Shown piece after piece: positions 1 through 6,014 of a stretch of 9,018 bases of DNA. The stretch is taken from positions 1-9,018 of the forward strand of contig JAIUYC010000091.1 of NCBI GenBank assembly GCA_020216575.1, read 5' to 3'. The translations under genes and the position numbers were made by a program. This DNA is from Coleofasciculus sp. S288. GTDB taxonomy: Bacteria; Cyanobacteriota; Cyanobacteriia; Cyanobacteriales; Coleofasciculaceae. Within the stretch, counting starts at the first letter, position 1, and the number at the start of each line of letters is the position of its first letter. The notes beneath the pieces were generated by a model. The model saw only the letters and a program-made list of their open reading frames with translations. It made no database searches and was not told where the DNA came from.

Positions 1-1
1 T

Positions 2-157
2 TCCGGATATCTGGGGCATAATGTAGCTTTTGATACTAAAAACAATCGAGTACGAAGGTTGAAAACCTGGATGCTGCTAGATTATAAGCTTGCGTTCTCA
101 CCAAGAATACGGGAGAGCCGTGATTTCACTTCTGAACATCTGCACTATAGTCTCTGA
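2..157 (+). CDS. C-terminal end of an unidentified protein (partial, cut by window start)
   Basis: An open frame enters from the left edge and runs 51 codons to a TGA at 155-157. The visible protein end is basic and rich in aromatic residues, with a run RRLKTWMLLDYKLAF near its middle that looks like a structured segment. It is the only long open frame in this stretch. The other frames read inward are closed by stops within about 30 codons. I do not recognise the family. A 51-codon open frame at a window edge could arise by chance, so the call rests on protein-like composition and on the lack of a competing frame. It would be co-directional with cobU, 93 bases upstream of the cobU start. Confidence 0.5.
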   Translation, partial: SGYLGHNVAFDTKNNRVRRLKTWMLLDYKLAFSPRIRESRDFTSEHLHYSL

Positions 158-214
158 CAAGAGCATAATCTTGTTACAACAGATTGAAACTAGGAGATAA
201 TACCCATATCTGTT

Positions 215-243
215 CAATCCAAAATCCAAAATTCAAACTCCAA
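215..243. repeat. Heptamer tandem repeat (STRR-like) before cobU
   Basis: Four heptamers follow each other at 216-222 (AATCCAA), 223-229 (AATCCAA), 230-236 (AATTCAA) and 237-243 (ACTCCAA). Short tandemly repeated repetitive heptamers are typical of intergenic regions of filamentous cyanobacteria. The array ends only seven bases before the TTG start of cobU, so it occupies the place where a ribosome binding site would be expected. It contains no ATG, GTG or TTG in the cobU frame. Confidence 0.7.
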
Positions 244-250
244 AAGCGGC

Positions 251-787
251 TTGATCGTTCTGGTAACCGGACCATCACGCTCTGGGAAAAGTGAGTGGGC
301 GGAAACGCTAGCGATGCAGACAGGCAAACAGGTTATTTATGTGGCAACTGCCCAAGCTGACCCAAATGACGTTGAATGGCTGTCTCGAATTGAGAAGCAT
401 CAGCAGCGACGCCCTGCTGAGTGGACAACGTTGTTAGTGCCAGTGGAGTTGGTGGCAACAATTCGAGACTATTGTGAGAGTGATCGCTGCCTGTTAGTTG
501 ACTCGTTGGGCACCTGGGTGGCAAATCTGCTTGACCGAGATGCGGCAGGGTGGGAGAAAATTGTACATGAGCTGTTGGACAGTTTGACCCAGACGGCAAG
601 TACGATCATTTTTGTGGCAGAGGAAACCGGCTGGGGAGTTGTCCCCGCCTATCCAATTGGTAGAACATTTCGCGATCGCCTTGGAGCGTTAGTGCGCGAT
701 TTAGGTATCATTGCTAATCCAGTGTACTTAGTAACTGGGGGTCATGTTCTCAATCTCAGGATTCTGGGATCGCCGTTACAAAAGTAA
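251..787 (+). CDS. cobU: Bifunctional adenosylcobinamide kinase / adenosylcobinamide-phosphate guanylyltransferase (CobU)
   Basis: CobU phosphorylates adenosylcobinamide and then transfers GMP from GTP to it, giving AdoCbi-GDP for assembly of the lower (nucleotide) loop of cobalamin-type cofactors. It is cytosolic. The protein has 178 residues, close to the usual size of about 180. A Walker A P-loop GPSRSGKS lies at residues 7-14. The RIEKHQQRRP segment carries the histidine (H50) that matches the guanylylated residue of the family. LLVDSLGTW (81-89) fits the second nucleotide-binding strand, and VAEETGWGVVP plus GRTFRDRLG (about 122-145) is the family signature. The start is TTG at 251, because the P-loop strand begins at once and no ATG or GTG occurs in frame between it and the stop at 191-193. 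No Shine-Dalgarno site is visible. The next gene is unrelated as far as can be seen, so no cobalamin operon is evident here. Confidence 0.95.
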   Translation: MIVLVTGPSRSGKSEWAETLAMQTGKQVIYVATAQADPNDVEWLSRIEKHQQRRPAEWTTLLVPVELVATIRDYCESDRCLLVDSLGTWVANLLDRDAAGWEKIVHELLDSLTQTASTIIFVAEETGWGVVPAYPIGRTFRDRLGALVRDLGIIANPVYLVTGGHVLNLRILGSPLQK

Positions 788-825
788 ACTCGAATCGTTA
801 ACATGGAATTGTTATAGAAAATAGA

Positions 826-862
826 GGGTTGGGTTTGGTACTCAACACTCAAATCCCAACCC
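826..862 (+). promoter_or_regulatory. Hairpin in the 5' leader of the downstream CxxC protein gene
   Basis: GGGTTGGG at 826-833 pairs perfectly with CCCAACCC at 855-862. The stem continues with TTTG (834-837) against CAAA (850-853) if T854 is bulged. The loop is 12 bases (838-849). The hairpin ends seven bases before the ATG at 870 and lies 39 bases after the cobU stop. No T-run follows, so a standard intrinsic terminator is unlikely. A structure that limits ribosome access, or a factor binding site, is an inference. It could also simply be a degenerate heptamer-rich repeat. Confidence 0.45.
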
Positions 863-869
863 CGAACGC

Positions 870-1439
870 ATGACACCCTCAATGGCATCCGAACAAGAAG
901 TTAAACGCTATCTTGCCTACTGGTTTCAGTTAGGTAAAAAAGTTTTAATTCGTAACGGTCAAATAGCCCTGCAACCCCGCCAAGTCATTAAAGGCGATCG
1001 CTACAGCCAAGAATTTGAAGATATTTGGCAGCAAATTGTTTCCCCAGAGAGCGGTAATTGTTACCTAGAAGGCACCGACCAAACAATTGCCGAACTGTTG
1101 ACGCCCCAGTGGGACGTATCCCCTTGTGCTCGTTGCGAGATGCCCGTTCCCGTGAGAAGGGCTGGGATGCCGCCAGATTGTTGTCCGTGCTTCGAGCTAG
1201 ACAATTGGCCGAATACAGACTTGCCGAACCCACGAGAACCTGTATGCAGTCAGGAGCGTCTGGGTAGAATTCGCGATCGCTTATCTGAAGGAAATGAGCA
1301 TTCAGTTCCGCAGGAGGAGTTGCCCACCGCGTTGAATACCGACTCATCCACAGCGAGCGAAGCAGCCTCAATCTCCACTCAAGAGTATCTGAGTAGGATT
1401 CGCGCTCGCTTGTACAAAGCCAGCATTGAAAGGTCGTAG
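870..1439 (+). CDS. Conserved cyanobacterial hypothetical protein with two CxxC pairs and a duplicated C-terminal motif
   Basis: The product has 189 residues from the ATG at 870. A second in-frame ATG at 882 (MASEQEVKRYL) is an equally good start, and neither has a Shine-Dalgarno site. I know similar proteins in cyanobacteria only as hypothetical ones. The N-terminal part (about 6-80) is a compact domain with KRYLAYWFQLGK, QVIKGDRYS and CYLEGTDQTIAELL. It is followed by CARC (86-89) and CCPC (104-107), spaced like a small zinc ribbon, and then by ELDNWPNTDLP. The C-terminal third is low-complexity linker with two copies of one motif, QERLGRIRDRL (128-138) and QEYLSRIRARL (171-181), identical at 8 of 11 positions. 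There is no signal peptide or membrane segment. A metal-binding adaptor role is conceivable, but no function can be assigned. Two HIP1 sites lie inside it. Confidence 0.8.
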   Translation: MTPSMASEQEVKRYLAYWFQLGKKVLIRNGQIALQPRQVIKGDRYSQEFEDIWQQIVSPESGNCYLEGTDQTIAELLTPQWDVSPCARCEMPVPVRRAGMPPDCCPCFELDNWPNTDLPNPREPVCSQERLGRIRDRLSEGNEHSVPQEELPTALNTDSSTASEAASISTQEYLSRIRARLYKASIERS

Positions 1440-1462
1440 GTGCTAGGTTGTAAGGATTTTGT

Positions 1463-1490
1463 CGCTCAAAGCGGCTTGTACAAGCGTTTC
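1463..1490. terminator. Possible weak terminator between convergent genes
   Basis: Only 56 bases separate the stops of the convergent genes. They hold a small hairpin (CGCT 1463-1466, AGCG 1470-1473) and a 12-bp palindrome GCTTGTACAAGC (1474-1485), followed on the plus strand by an AT-rich run. The stems are short and no proper T-run follows on either strand, so the terminator call is weak and based mainly on position. Confidence 0.25.
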
Positions 1491-1495
1491 AAATT

Positions 1496-2524
1496 TTACT
1501 GCCCAGCAAACTGGCTGTCCGTCAGGAGGCGGGGGTTGGTGGCGCTCGACGAGACGAAGCTGTTAGAATTAATCGCTGACTTGTAGGCAGCATAAGTTTT
1601 GAAGGTCTTTAAGTTGTACGTGAACGTGGTATCACCCTGTGAGCTGCCAAAAGCCGCCCAGTCAGTTTCTTTGTCTTGGTTAAACCAGAGCATCATCTTG
1701 ATATTTTTGGCAAGTGCGTAGTTAAAGGCATCAGTAACCCATTGCGACTTCGCCGCCAAGCTGATGCCAGAATTTGTGGTCGTGGTAGTCCCTAACTCAG
1801 TAATCGCAAGGGGTTTGGTCGTCATCGCTTGCAGGCGCGTCATCATTGCTCCGAAGGTCTGATCGGGGGTTTGCCAATTCGACCAAGTCTGACTCGTACC
1901 CCAGTTGTAGCCGTCGATCGCTATCCAGTCCACATCGGCGTCACCGGGGTAGAAGGACTCAGCCGTATAATTACCAACATCAGTATTGTTGACGCACCAA
2001 ACCCACTGTACGTGCTTGGCATCCAATCCCTTGCTGTCGAAGATTCCCTTCACATGTTTCCACATCAGAACGTAGTCAGTGGGGGTACTACCGCCAGAAG
2101 CTGCACACCACGGATACCAGTTGCCGTTCATCTCGTGAGCCAAACGGATGTAGACACGGCGATCGTCACTGGTTTGGTAGACGCCATCGGGTCCACTTAG
2201 GAAAGTCTTCAAGCGATCAACCCATTTGCTGATATATGTATCGTATTCCCCGTTAGCAGCACGTCGCGATACATCTGGCGGAGTGGAAGCTGGATCGCAC
2301 AGGTATGGCTCCCAAGTAATAAGAGGGATGTTTTGATTGCTCCAGATGTTAGGAAGTTGATTGTTGAACAAATTATCGATCGTGGTGGTTTGGTCGCACC
2401 AGTTAGTGAACAGGTTCACCACAGCATGCTTCTTGCCCTGGAAGTTCTCCAGCGCTTTGACATGTTCCATTTCCCAGCCTTGGTTACCGTAGTAGCTACC
2501 GAGAAGTGAGTAGATGCGTGGCAT
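1496..2524 (-). CDS. Glycoside hydrolase family 26 enzyme (beta-mannanase-like), no signal peptide
   Basis: The 342-residue product looks like a single clan GH-A (beta/alpha)8-barrel domain of family GH26, whose members mostly cut beta-1,4-mannans or mixed-linkage beta-glucans. YIRLAHEMNGNWYPW (125-139) holds the predicted acid/base E131, and PLAITELG (238-245) holds the predicted nucleophile E243. LITWEPY (68-74), WIAIDGYNWG (200-209) and MMLWFNQ (277-283) fit other barrel strands. The ATG at 2524 has a good GAGG Shine-Dalgarno site (complement of 2532-2535) seven bases upstream, and an in-frame stop lies at 2534-2536, so no longer start exists. The protein therefore has no signal peptide, unlike most family members, and no carbohydrate-binding module is visible. 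It may be cytosolic or leave by another route. The short tail after about residue 320 is Ser/Thr/Asn-rich. The gene contains no HIP1 site, a weak hint of foreign origin. Substrate specificity cannot be read. Confidence 0.85.
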   Translation of the reverse strand: MPRIYSLLGSYYGNQGWEMEHVKALENFQGKKHAVVNLFTNWCDQTTTIDNLFNNQLPNIWSNQNIPLITWEPYLCDPASTPPDVSRRAANGEYDTYISKWVDRLKTFLSGPDGVYQTSDDRRVYIRLAHEMNGNWYPWCAASGGSTPTDYVLMWKHVKGIFDSKGLDAKHVQWVWCVNNTDVGNYTAESFYPGDADVDWIAIDGYNWGTSQTWSNWQTPDQTFGAMMTRLQAMTTKPLAITELGTTTTTNSGISLAAKSQWVTDAFNYALAKNIKMMLWFNQDKETDWAAFGSSQGDTTFTYNLKTFKTYAAYKSAINSNSFVSSSATNPRLLTDSQFAGQ

Positions 2525-2666
2525 AAATTTACCTCAACTATTGTTCTTTGACGTTGCAGGAAATCGGGCTGTCTGCGCTCAGGAAACGGCACAACTCTAG
2601 TCACCCTGCTCCAGAAGCGGATGAAGTCGTAAGACTTAACCAAAATCCCAGTACAGTTTTGGCATA

Positions 2667-2706
2667 TTTTGTCGCGATGTAGCAACTTTTTTATATCGCG
2701 ACAAAA
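2667..2706. promoter_or_regulatory. Perfect 12-bp inverted repeat, operator-like
   Basis: TTTTGTCGCGAT (2667-2678) and ATCGCGACAAAA (2695-2706) are exact reverse complements separated by 16 bases. Each arm also contains the small palindrome TCGCGA. No T-run lies beyond the arms on either strand, so this is not a normal terminator. It lies about 140-180 bases upstream of the GH26 start. Two half-sites for a dimeric or tetrameric DNA-binding protein, or paired transposase binding sites, are both possible. The binding protein is unknown. Confidence 0.5.
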
Positions 2707-2880
2707 ATCAGGGGAAGAATTTGGAGGCTCTGATTACTGCCTAAACGGGTTTTTATGCCGAATCCAGGGATTGAGACGAGATAGGTGTAATCTGCCAGCC
2801 AACCTACTCATCCAATCTGCGGGTGCTGGAGTGTCTTAACATTCGCCTTAATCAGTGAGGTACATCTAACTTTCTTGCCA

Positions 2881-2901
2881 ATTCCCCATTCCCAATCCAT
2901 C
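2881..2901. repeat. Degenerate heptamer repeat
   Basis: ATTCCCC (2881-2887) and ATTCCCA (2888-2894) are followed by a more divergent ATCCATC (2895-2901). This fits the heptamer repeats seen before cobU and is common between cyanobacterial genes. No function is implied. Confidence 0.45.
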
Positions 2902-3038
2902 TCAACCCATAACCTTGTACCTCATCCTTTAAGAAAACCGCTATAGTTCGCATATAGACAGCAGGAATTGTGTCCACTAAAGACTCCTATTCTGGGGCAG
3001 CACAGGAGTATCGTAAAAACACACGCGATTAATCCTCT

Positions 3039-3043
3039 AAGGA
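3039..3043 (+). promoter_or_regulatory. Ribosome binding site that decides the aas start
   Basis: AAGGA lies five bases upstream of the ATG at 3049. It favours that ATG over the in-frame TTG at 2968, whose extra 27 residues do not resemble the start of this family. Confidence 0.6.
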
Positions 3044-3048
3044 TTGTT

Positions 3049-5079
3049 ATGTTGAAAGACCGTCCTGCTAGCCTTTCTTCCTTAAAGCCTACCCCGCGAG
3101 AACAGGCTAATCTAAAACGCCTTATCGACTATTCTTCAGTCCAGTCTGTCCCAGAAATCTGGACTATTGCTGCTCGGCGCTTTGAGAGCATTATTGCCCT
3201 AAAAGACCCTAAATCAGTAGGTGCGTATGAGGCTCCCCCCTCTACGTTCACCTACTCTCAGTTGTATCAACAAATTCAGCAATTTGCTGCTGGGTTGCAA
3301 GCATTGGGCTTTCAACCCGAATTGGATGAGACAGGCATTCCTACCCGTATTGCTCTGTTTGCCGACAACAGTCCCCGCTGGTTGATTGCCGATCAAGGCA
3401 TCATGGCAGCAGGGGCAGCAGACGTTGTGCGCAGCGCTCAGGCAGAACGAGAGGAACTGCTCTATATTCTGGAAAATAGCGGTAGCAAGGGTTTGGTGGT
3501 GGAAAATCTCAAAACCCTGAAAAAATTGCGCGATCGCTTAGACTCCCTACCGATTCAGCTCGTCGTTTTGCTTTCGGATGAATCATCCGATGAAGGCGAA
3601 ACCCTGAAGGTGGTGAATTTCTCAACGGTGATGACGACTGGAGCGAACTATCGTCTACAGTCAGTTGAGTTAAACCGAGAAACGCTGGCAACTCTGATGT
3701 ACACGTCTGGAACCACTGGCAAGCCCAAGGGAGTGATGTTAACTCACGGAAACTTGCTACACCAAGTCAACATGCTTGGCGTTGTGGTACAACCCCAAAA
3801 AGGCGATCGCATCCTCAGCATCTTACCGACGTGGCACGTCTACGAACGCTCTGCTGAGTACTTCCTGCTCTCCCAAGGCTGCACTCAAATTTACACAAAC
3901 ATCCGCCATGTCAAGGCAGACCTAAAAACGTTCAAACCCAACTACATGATAGGCGTTCCCCGACTGTGGGAATCCATCTATGAGGGCGTGCAAAAACAAT
4001 TCCGTGAACAACCGGAGAGCAAACAACGACTCGTGCAAAACTTCCTGTCCTTGAGCCAGCGCTACATTGAGGCACGGCGGTTGGTGCAGGGATTGAGTTT
4101 GGGCAAGTTGAACCCTTCTGCTATCGAACGTCTAAACGCTGGAGTCCAAGCGGCTGTTCTCTGGCCTGTTCACCGCTTAGCGGACAAATTGGTCTATCAA
4201 AAAGTCCGCGAAGCAACAGGAGGGCAAATCAGGCAAGTCATCAGCGGTGGGGGCGCTTTAGCAAGACACCTAGAGGACTTCTTTGAGATTGTCGGTGTAG
4301 AGGTGTTGGTGGGCTATGGGTTAACCGAAACGTCTCCAGTTACCAATGCCCGCCGTCCCTGGCGCAATCTACGCTATTCATCCGGGCAAGCCATACCAGG
4401 GACAGAAATTCGGATTATTGACCCGGAAACTCGTCAGCCATTACCTTTAGGCCAGCAAGGACTGGTTCTCATCCGGGGACTCCAGGTGATGAAAGGCTAT
4501 TATAAAAATCCGGAAGCAACCGCAAAGGCAATTGACTCGGATGGTTGGTTTGATTCTGGCGATTTGGGTTGGTTGACCCCCGATAACGATCTGGTGTTAA
4601 CTGGACGGGCGAAAGATACGATTGTTCTGACGAATGGCGAAAATATCGAGCCACAACCGATCGAGGATGCCTGCTTGCGAAGTGCTTATATTGACCAGAT
4701 TATGTTAGTCGGACAAGATCAGCGATCGCTGGGTGCCTTGATTGTTCCCAATCTCGATGCCCTTCAACAGTGGGCTGCATCTCAAAACATGGATCTGCGT
4801 CTTCCAGAGTCAGTGTCCAACCCGTCTGCTGCGCCAACCGAAGGCGTCCGGACAGTCATTGACTTAGAGAGTAAAGAGGTGCAGACCTTATTCCGCAGCG
4901 AATTAAACCGGGAAGTCCAAAATCGCCCTGGTTATCGCCCTGATGATCGCATTGGTTCTTTCAAGCTGATTCTAGAACCGTTTTCCATCGAAAACGGCAT
5001 GATGACTCAAACGTTGAAAATCCGGCGACCCGTGGTTGCGGAACGCTATCGCGATATGATTAACGCGATGTTTACCTAA
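3049..5079 (+). CDS. aas: Long-chain acyl-ACP synthetase / acyl-CoA ligase (AMP-forming)
   Basis: This ANL-superfamily enzyme activates a fatty acid with ATP to acyl-AMP and passes it to a thiol. In cyanobacteria the homologue (slr1609 type) is the acyl-ACP synthetase that recycles free fatty acids released from membrane lipids. From the ATG at 3049 the product has 676 residues, and an in-frame TTG at 2968 would give 703. Counted from 3049, the motifs are the P-loop MYTSGTTGKPKGVMLTH (217-233), GYGLTETSP (422-430), GWFDSGDLGW (499-508), GRAKDTIVLTNGENIEP (519-535) and the C-terminal TQTLKIRR (653-660), whose lysine is the adenylation-step residue. The insert between the N-terminal parts of the catalytic domain and the overall length fit the acyl-ACP synthetase branch. 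Choice of ACP rather than CoA is inferred from the cyanobacterial setting. Three HIP1 sites lie inside. The gene appears to be transcribed alone or with the next gene, 134 bases on. Confidence 0.93.
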   Translation: MLKDRPASLSSLKPTPREQANLKRLIDYSSVQSVPEIWTIAARRFESIIALKDPKSVGAYEAPPSTFTYSQLYQQIQQFAAGLQALGFQPELDETGIPTRIALFADNSPRWLIADQGIMAAGAADVVRSAQAEREELLYILENSGSKGLVVENLKTLKKLRDRLDSLPIQLVVLLSDESSDEGETLKVVNFSTVMTTGANYRLQSVELNRETLATLMYTSGTTGKPKGVMLTHGNLLHQVNMLGVVVQPQKGDRILSILPTWHVYERSAEYFLLSQGCTQIYTNIRHVKADLKTFKPNYMIGVPRLWESIYEGVQKQFREQPESKQRLVQNFLSLSQRYIEARRLVQGLSLGKLNPSAIERLNAGVQAAVLWPVHRLADKLVYQKVREATGGQIRQVISGGGALARHLEDFFEIVGVEVLVGYGLTETSPVTNARRPWRNLRYSSGQAIPGTEIRIIDPETRQPLPLGQQGLVLIRGLQVMKGYYKNPEATAKAIDSDGWFDSGDLGWLTPDNDLVLTGRAKDTIVLTNGENIEPQPIEDACLRSAYIDQIMLVGQDQRSLGALIVPNLDALQQWAASQNMDLRLPESVSNPSAAPTEGVRTVIDLESKEVQTLFRSELNREVQNRPGYRPDDRIGSFKLILEPFSIENGMMTQTLKIRRPVVAERYRDMINAMFT

Positions 5080-5213
5080 TTCAGGTTAAAACGTTAAAGG
5101 GTTGGAACCTAAGCAGCTGCAAGCTGAAACTTTCTAACTGCCCCTTGGTTCTCTCATTAGAATCAGAACCTTCAGACCGTTAAGCCTTTAGATCTACCCA
5201 GCACAAAATAAAT

Positions 5214-5663
5214 ATGGACGAGACTAAATCAAACCTGCTCTTAAAGCGACCCGTCAATATCAAAGCGATCGTGACACCTCGCTGGAAAGAAGAGGTACAG
5301 CAACAACTTCAGACACAGATTAACCAAATTGACGCTCAGCTACAACAGCTTGACATGCAGGGGCAACGAGCGATCGCAGAAATTCAAAAGCAAAATCTGC
5401 AACCGCCTGGACCCCAAGTGGCGCAACAAATTGAAAATATTCAAATTCAGGTTAATCAAAAGAAAAGCGAACTCCTAGAGCAAAAAAATCAGCAACTCCA
5501 GCAACTGCAACAAGTCCAGATGCTCGAGCTGAATCAGGAAGTTAGTCAAGGTCAGATAGAAAGCTTTTTCCGTGTCGAACGGGGAGATAACCTGATCCGA
5601 AAAATGAACGTCGAAATTCTTCTGCGTGATGGGATTGTGGAAGAAATTCGGGGTGATATCTAA
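5214..5663 (+). CDS. ylqD: YlqD-family coiled-coil protein
   Basis: The product has 149 residues and matches the small YlqD family, which has no firmly known function. In Bacillus the gene lies in the rpsP-rimM-trmD region, but here it follows aas with no ribosomal neighbours. The N-terminus (LLLKRPVNIKAIVTPRWKE) and C-terminus (FFRVERGDNLIRKMNVEILLRDGIVEEIRGDI) are the conserved beta-strand parts. Between them, about residues 24-115, is a glutamine-rich helical segment with heptad-like spacing broken by QPPGPQ (63-68), which suggests two antiparallel coiled-coil helices. There is no signal peptide or membrane segment. The ATG at 5214 has no clear Shine-Dalgarno site but begins right before the conserved region. 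One HIP1 site lies inside. Confidence 0.88.
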   Translation: MDETKSNLLLKRPVNIKAIVTPRWKEEVQQQLQTQINQIDAQLQQLDMQGQRAIAEIQKQNLQPPGPQVAQQIENIQIQVNQKKSELLEQKNQQLQQLQQVQMLELNQEVSQGQIESFFRVERGDNLIRKMNVEILLRDGIVEEIRGDI

Positions 5664-5717
5664 AACACCAGTTCAGAATGCTGTAACATCCTCGCCTACG
5701 CTGACCTCTATGAGGTG

Positions 5718-5822
5718 ATACCAAGTTGCGTTGAAACGTCAAAGGTAGGACAGGCGTCTCGCCTGTCAGCCGCAGGCAAGATGCCTGCTCTACAAGTTCT
5801 ACATTAGACTGCAACTTGGTAT
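5718..5822. mobile_element. MITE-like element with 12-bp terminal inverted repeats
   Basis: ATACCAAGTTGC (5718-5729) and GCAACTTGGTAT (5811-5822) are exact inverted repeats bounding about 105 bases with no coding capacity. The ends can be read as CCAAGTTGC...GCAACTTGG flanked by TA dinucleotides (5719-5720 and 5820-5821), the target duplication expected for IS630/Tc1-mariner transposition. The inside holds two strong hairpins. A non-autonomous element mobilised by an IS630-type transposase encoded elsewhere is an inference. No transposase is present in this window. Confidence 0.6.
5745..5793. repeat. Nested double-hairpin repeat inside the MITE-like element
   Basis: GACAGGCG (5749-5756) pairs with CGCCTGTC (5760-5767) around a three-base loop, and GCAGGCA (5772-5778) pairs with TGCCTGC (5782-5788) around another three-base loop. 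GTAG (5745-5748) can pair with CTAC (5790-5793) to close both into a three-way structure. This type of GC-rich double hairpin resembles dispersed repeats known between cyanobacterial genes. Confidence 0.6.
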
Positions 5823-5893
5823 GGGGGGCTAACGCGGACGCTTCGCGATTCAGCGCTGGCTTCCTTCACTGGCAATAATGCCCTGGCTAAGGT

Positions 5894-5911
5894 CAGGGTG
5901 TCGCCACCCTG
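5894..5911. repeat. GC-rich hairpin
   Basis: CAGGGTG (5894-5900) pairs with CACCCTG (5905-5911) around a four-base loop. It lies about 105 bases beyond the stop of the histidine kinase gene, without a T-run on either strand. It is probably part of dispersed repeat sequence rather than a terminator. Confidence 0.35.
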
Positions 5912-5980
5912 CCTCGCTGCCAAAACTAGACGTGAAGCTTTCGCCTCGTCCGCCTCCTCTGTGGCTTGGTGCTTGTCGCG

Positions 5981-6014
5981 CATACCCGCAGCCCACGCTT
6001 CAGCCACGGGTATG
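5981..6014 (-). terminator. Inverted repeat at the 3' end of the histidine kinase gene
   Basis: CATACCCG (5981-5988) and CGGGTATG (6007-6014) are perfect 8-bp inverted repeats, beginning one base after the kinase stop codon in the transcript. The loop is 18 bases and no T-run follows, so this is at best a factor-assisted terminator or an mRNA 3'-end stabilising hairpin. Confidence 0.3.

Larger units (their letters stand above)
2525..3048. other. Divergent intergenic region between the GH26 gene and aas
   Basis: This 524-base stretch must carry the promoters of both divergent genes. It holds the GH26 Shine-Dalgarno site near 2532, a perfect 12-bp inverted repeat at 2667-2706, degenerate heptamer repeats near 2881-2901 and the aas ribosome binding site at 3039-3043. 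Open frames in it are short and not protein-like. I see no tRNA, no known riboswitch and no confident promoter hexamers, although TATAGT at 2942-2947 would suit a -10 box for aas. Confidence 0.6.

Noticed and set aside
100..150. Bases near 109-121 (GGGAGAGCCGTGA) look like part of a group II intron
   Set aside because: The flanking sequence does not continue the intron pattern, and no domain V or reverse transcriptase is visible. The stretch also lies in the better-supported open frame to 157.
155..176. A hairpin (ACAAGA / TCTTGT with a six-base loop) at the stop of the first partial gene, considered as a terminator
   Set aside because: The stem is short, AT-rich and lacks a T-run. It was not strong enough to list as a terminator.
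2416..2685. An 89-codon minus-strand frame overlapping the start of the GH26 gene, considered as a possible source of a frameshifted signal peptide
   Set aside because: Its N-terminus is not a signal peptide and it overlaps the GH26 ribosome binding site in another frame. The GH26 start is well supported without it.
2915..2947. TTGTAC (2915-2920) and TATAGT (2942-2947) as a promoter for aas
   Set aside because: The spacer would be 21 bases, too long for a normal sigma-70 promoter, and the -35 match is poor.
5080..5213. The gap between aas and ylqD was examined for a terminator or small RNA
   Set aside because: No stable stem with a T-run and no recognisable RNA gene was found. Co-transcription cannot be decided.
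5804..6007. A 67-codon minus-strand open frame with a GTG start, just downstream of the histidine kinase
   Set aside because: It runs through GC-rich dispersed repeat sequence and into the MITE-like element, has no ribosome binding site, and its alanine/arginine-rich product looks like translated repeat DNA.
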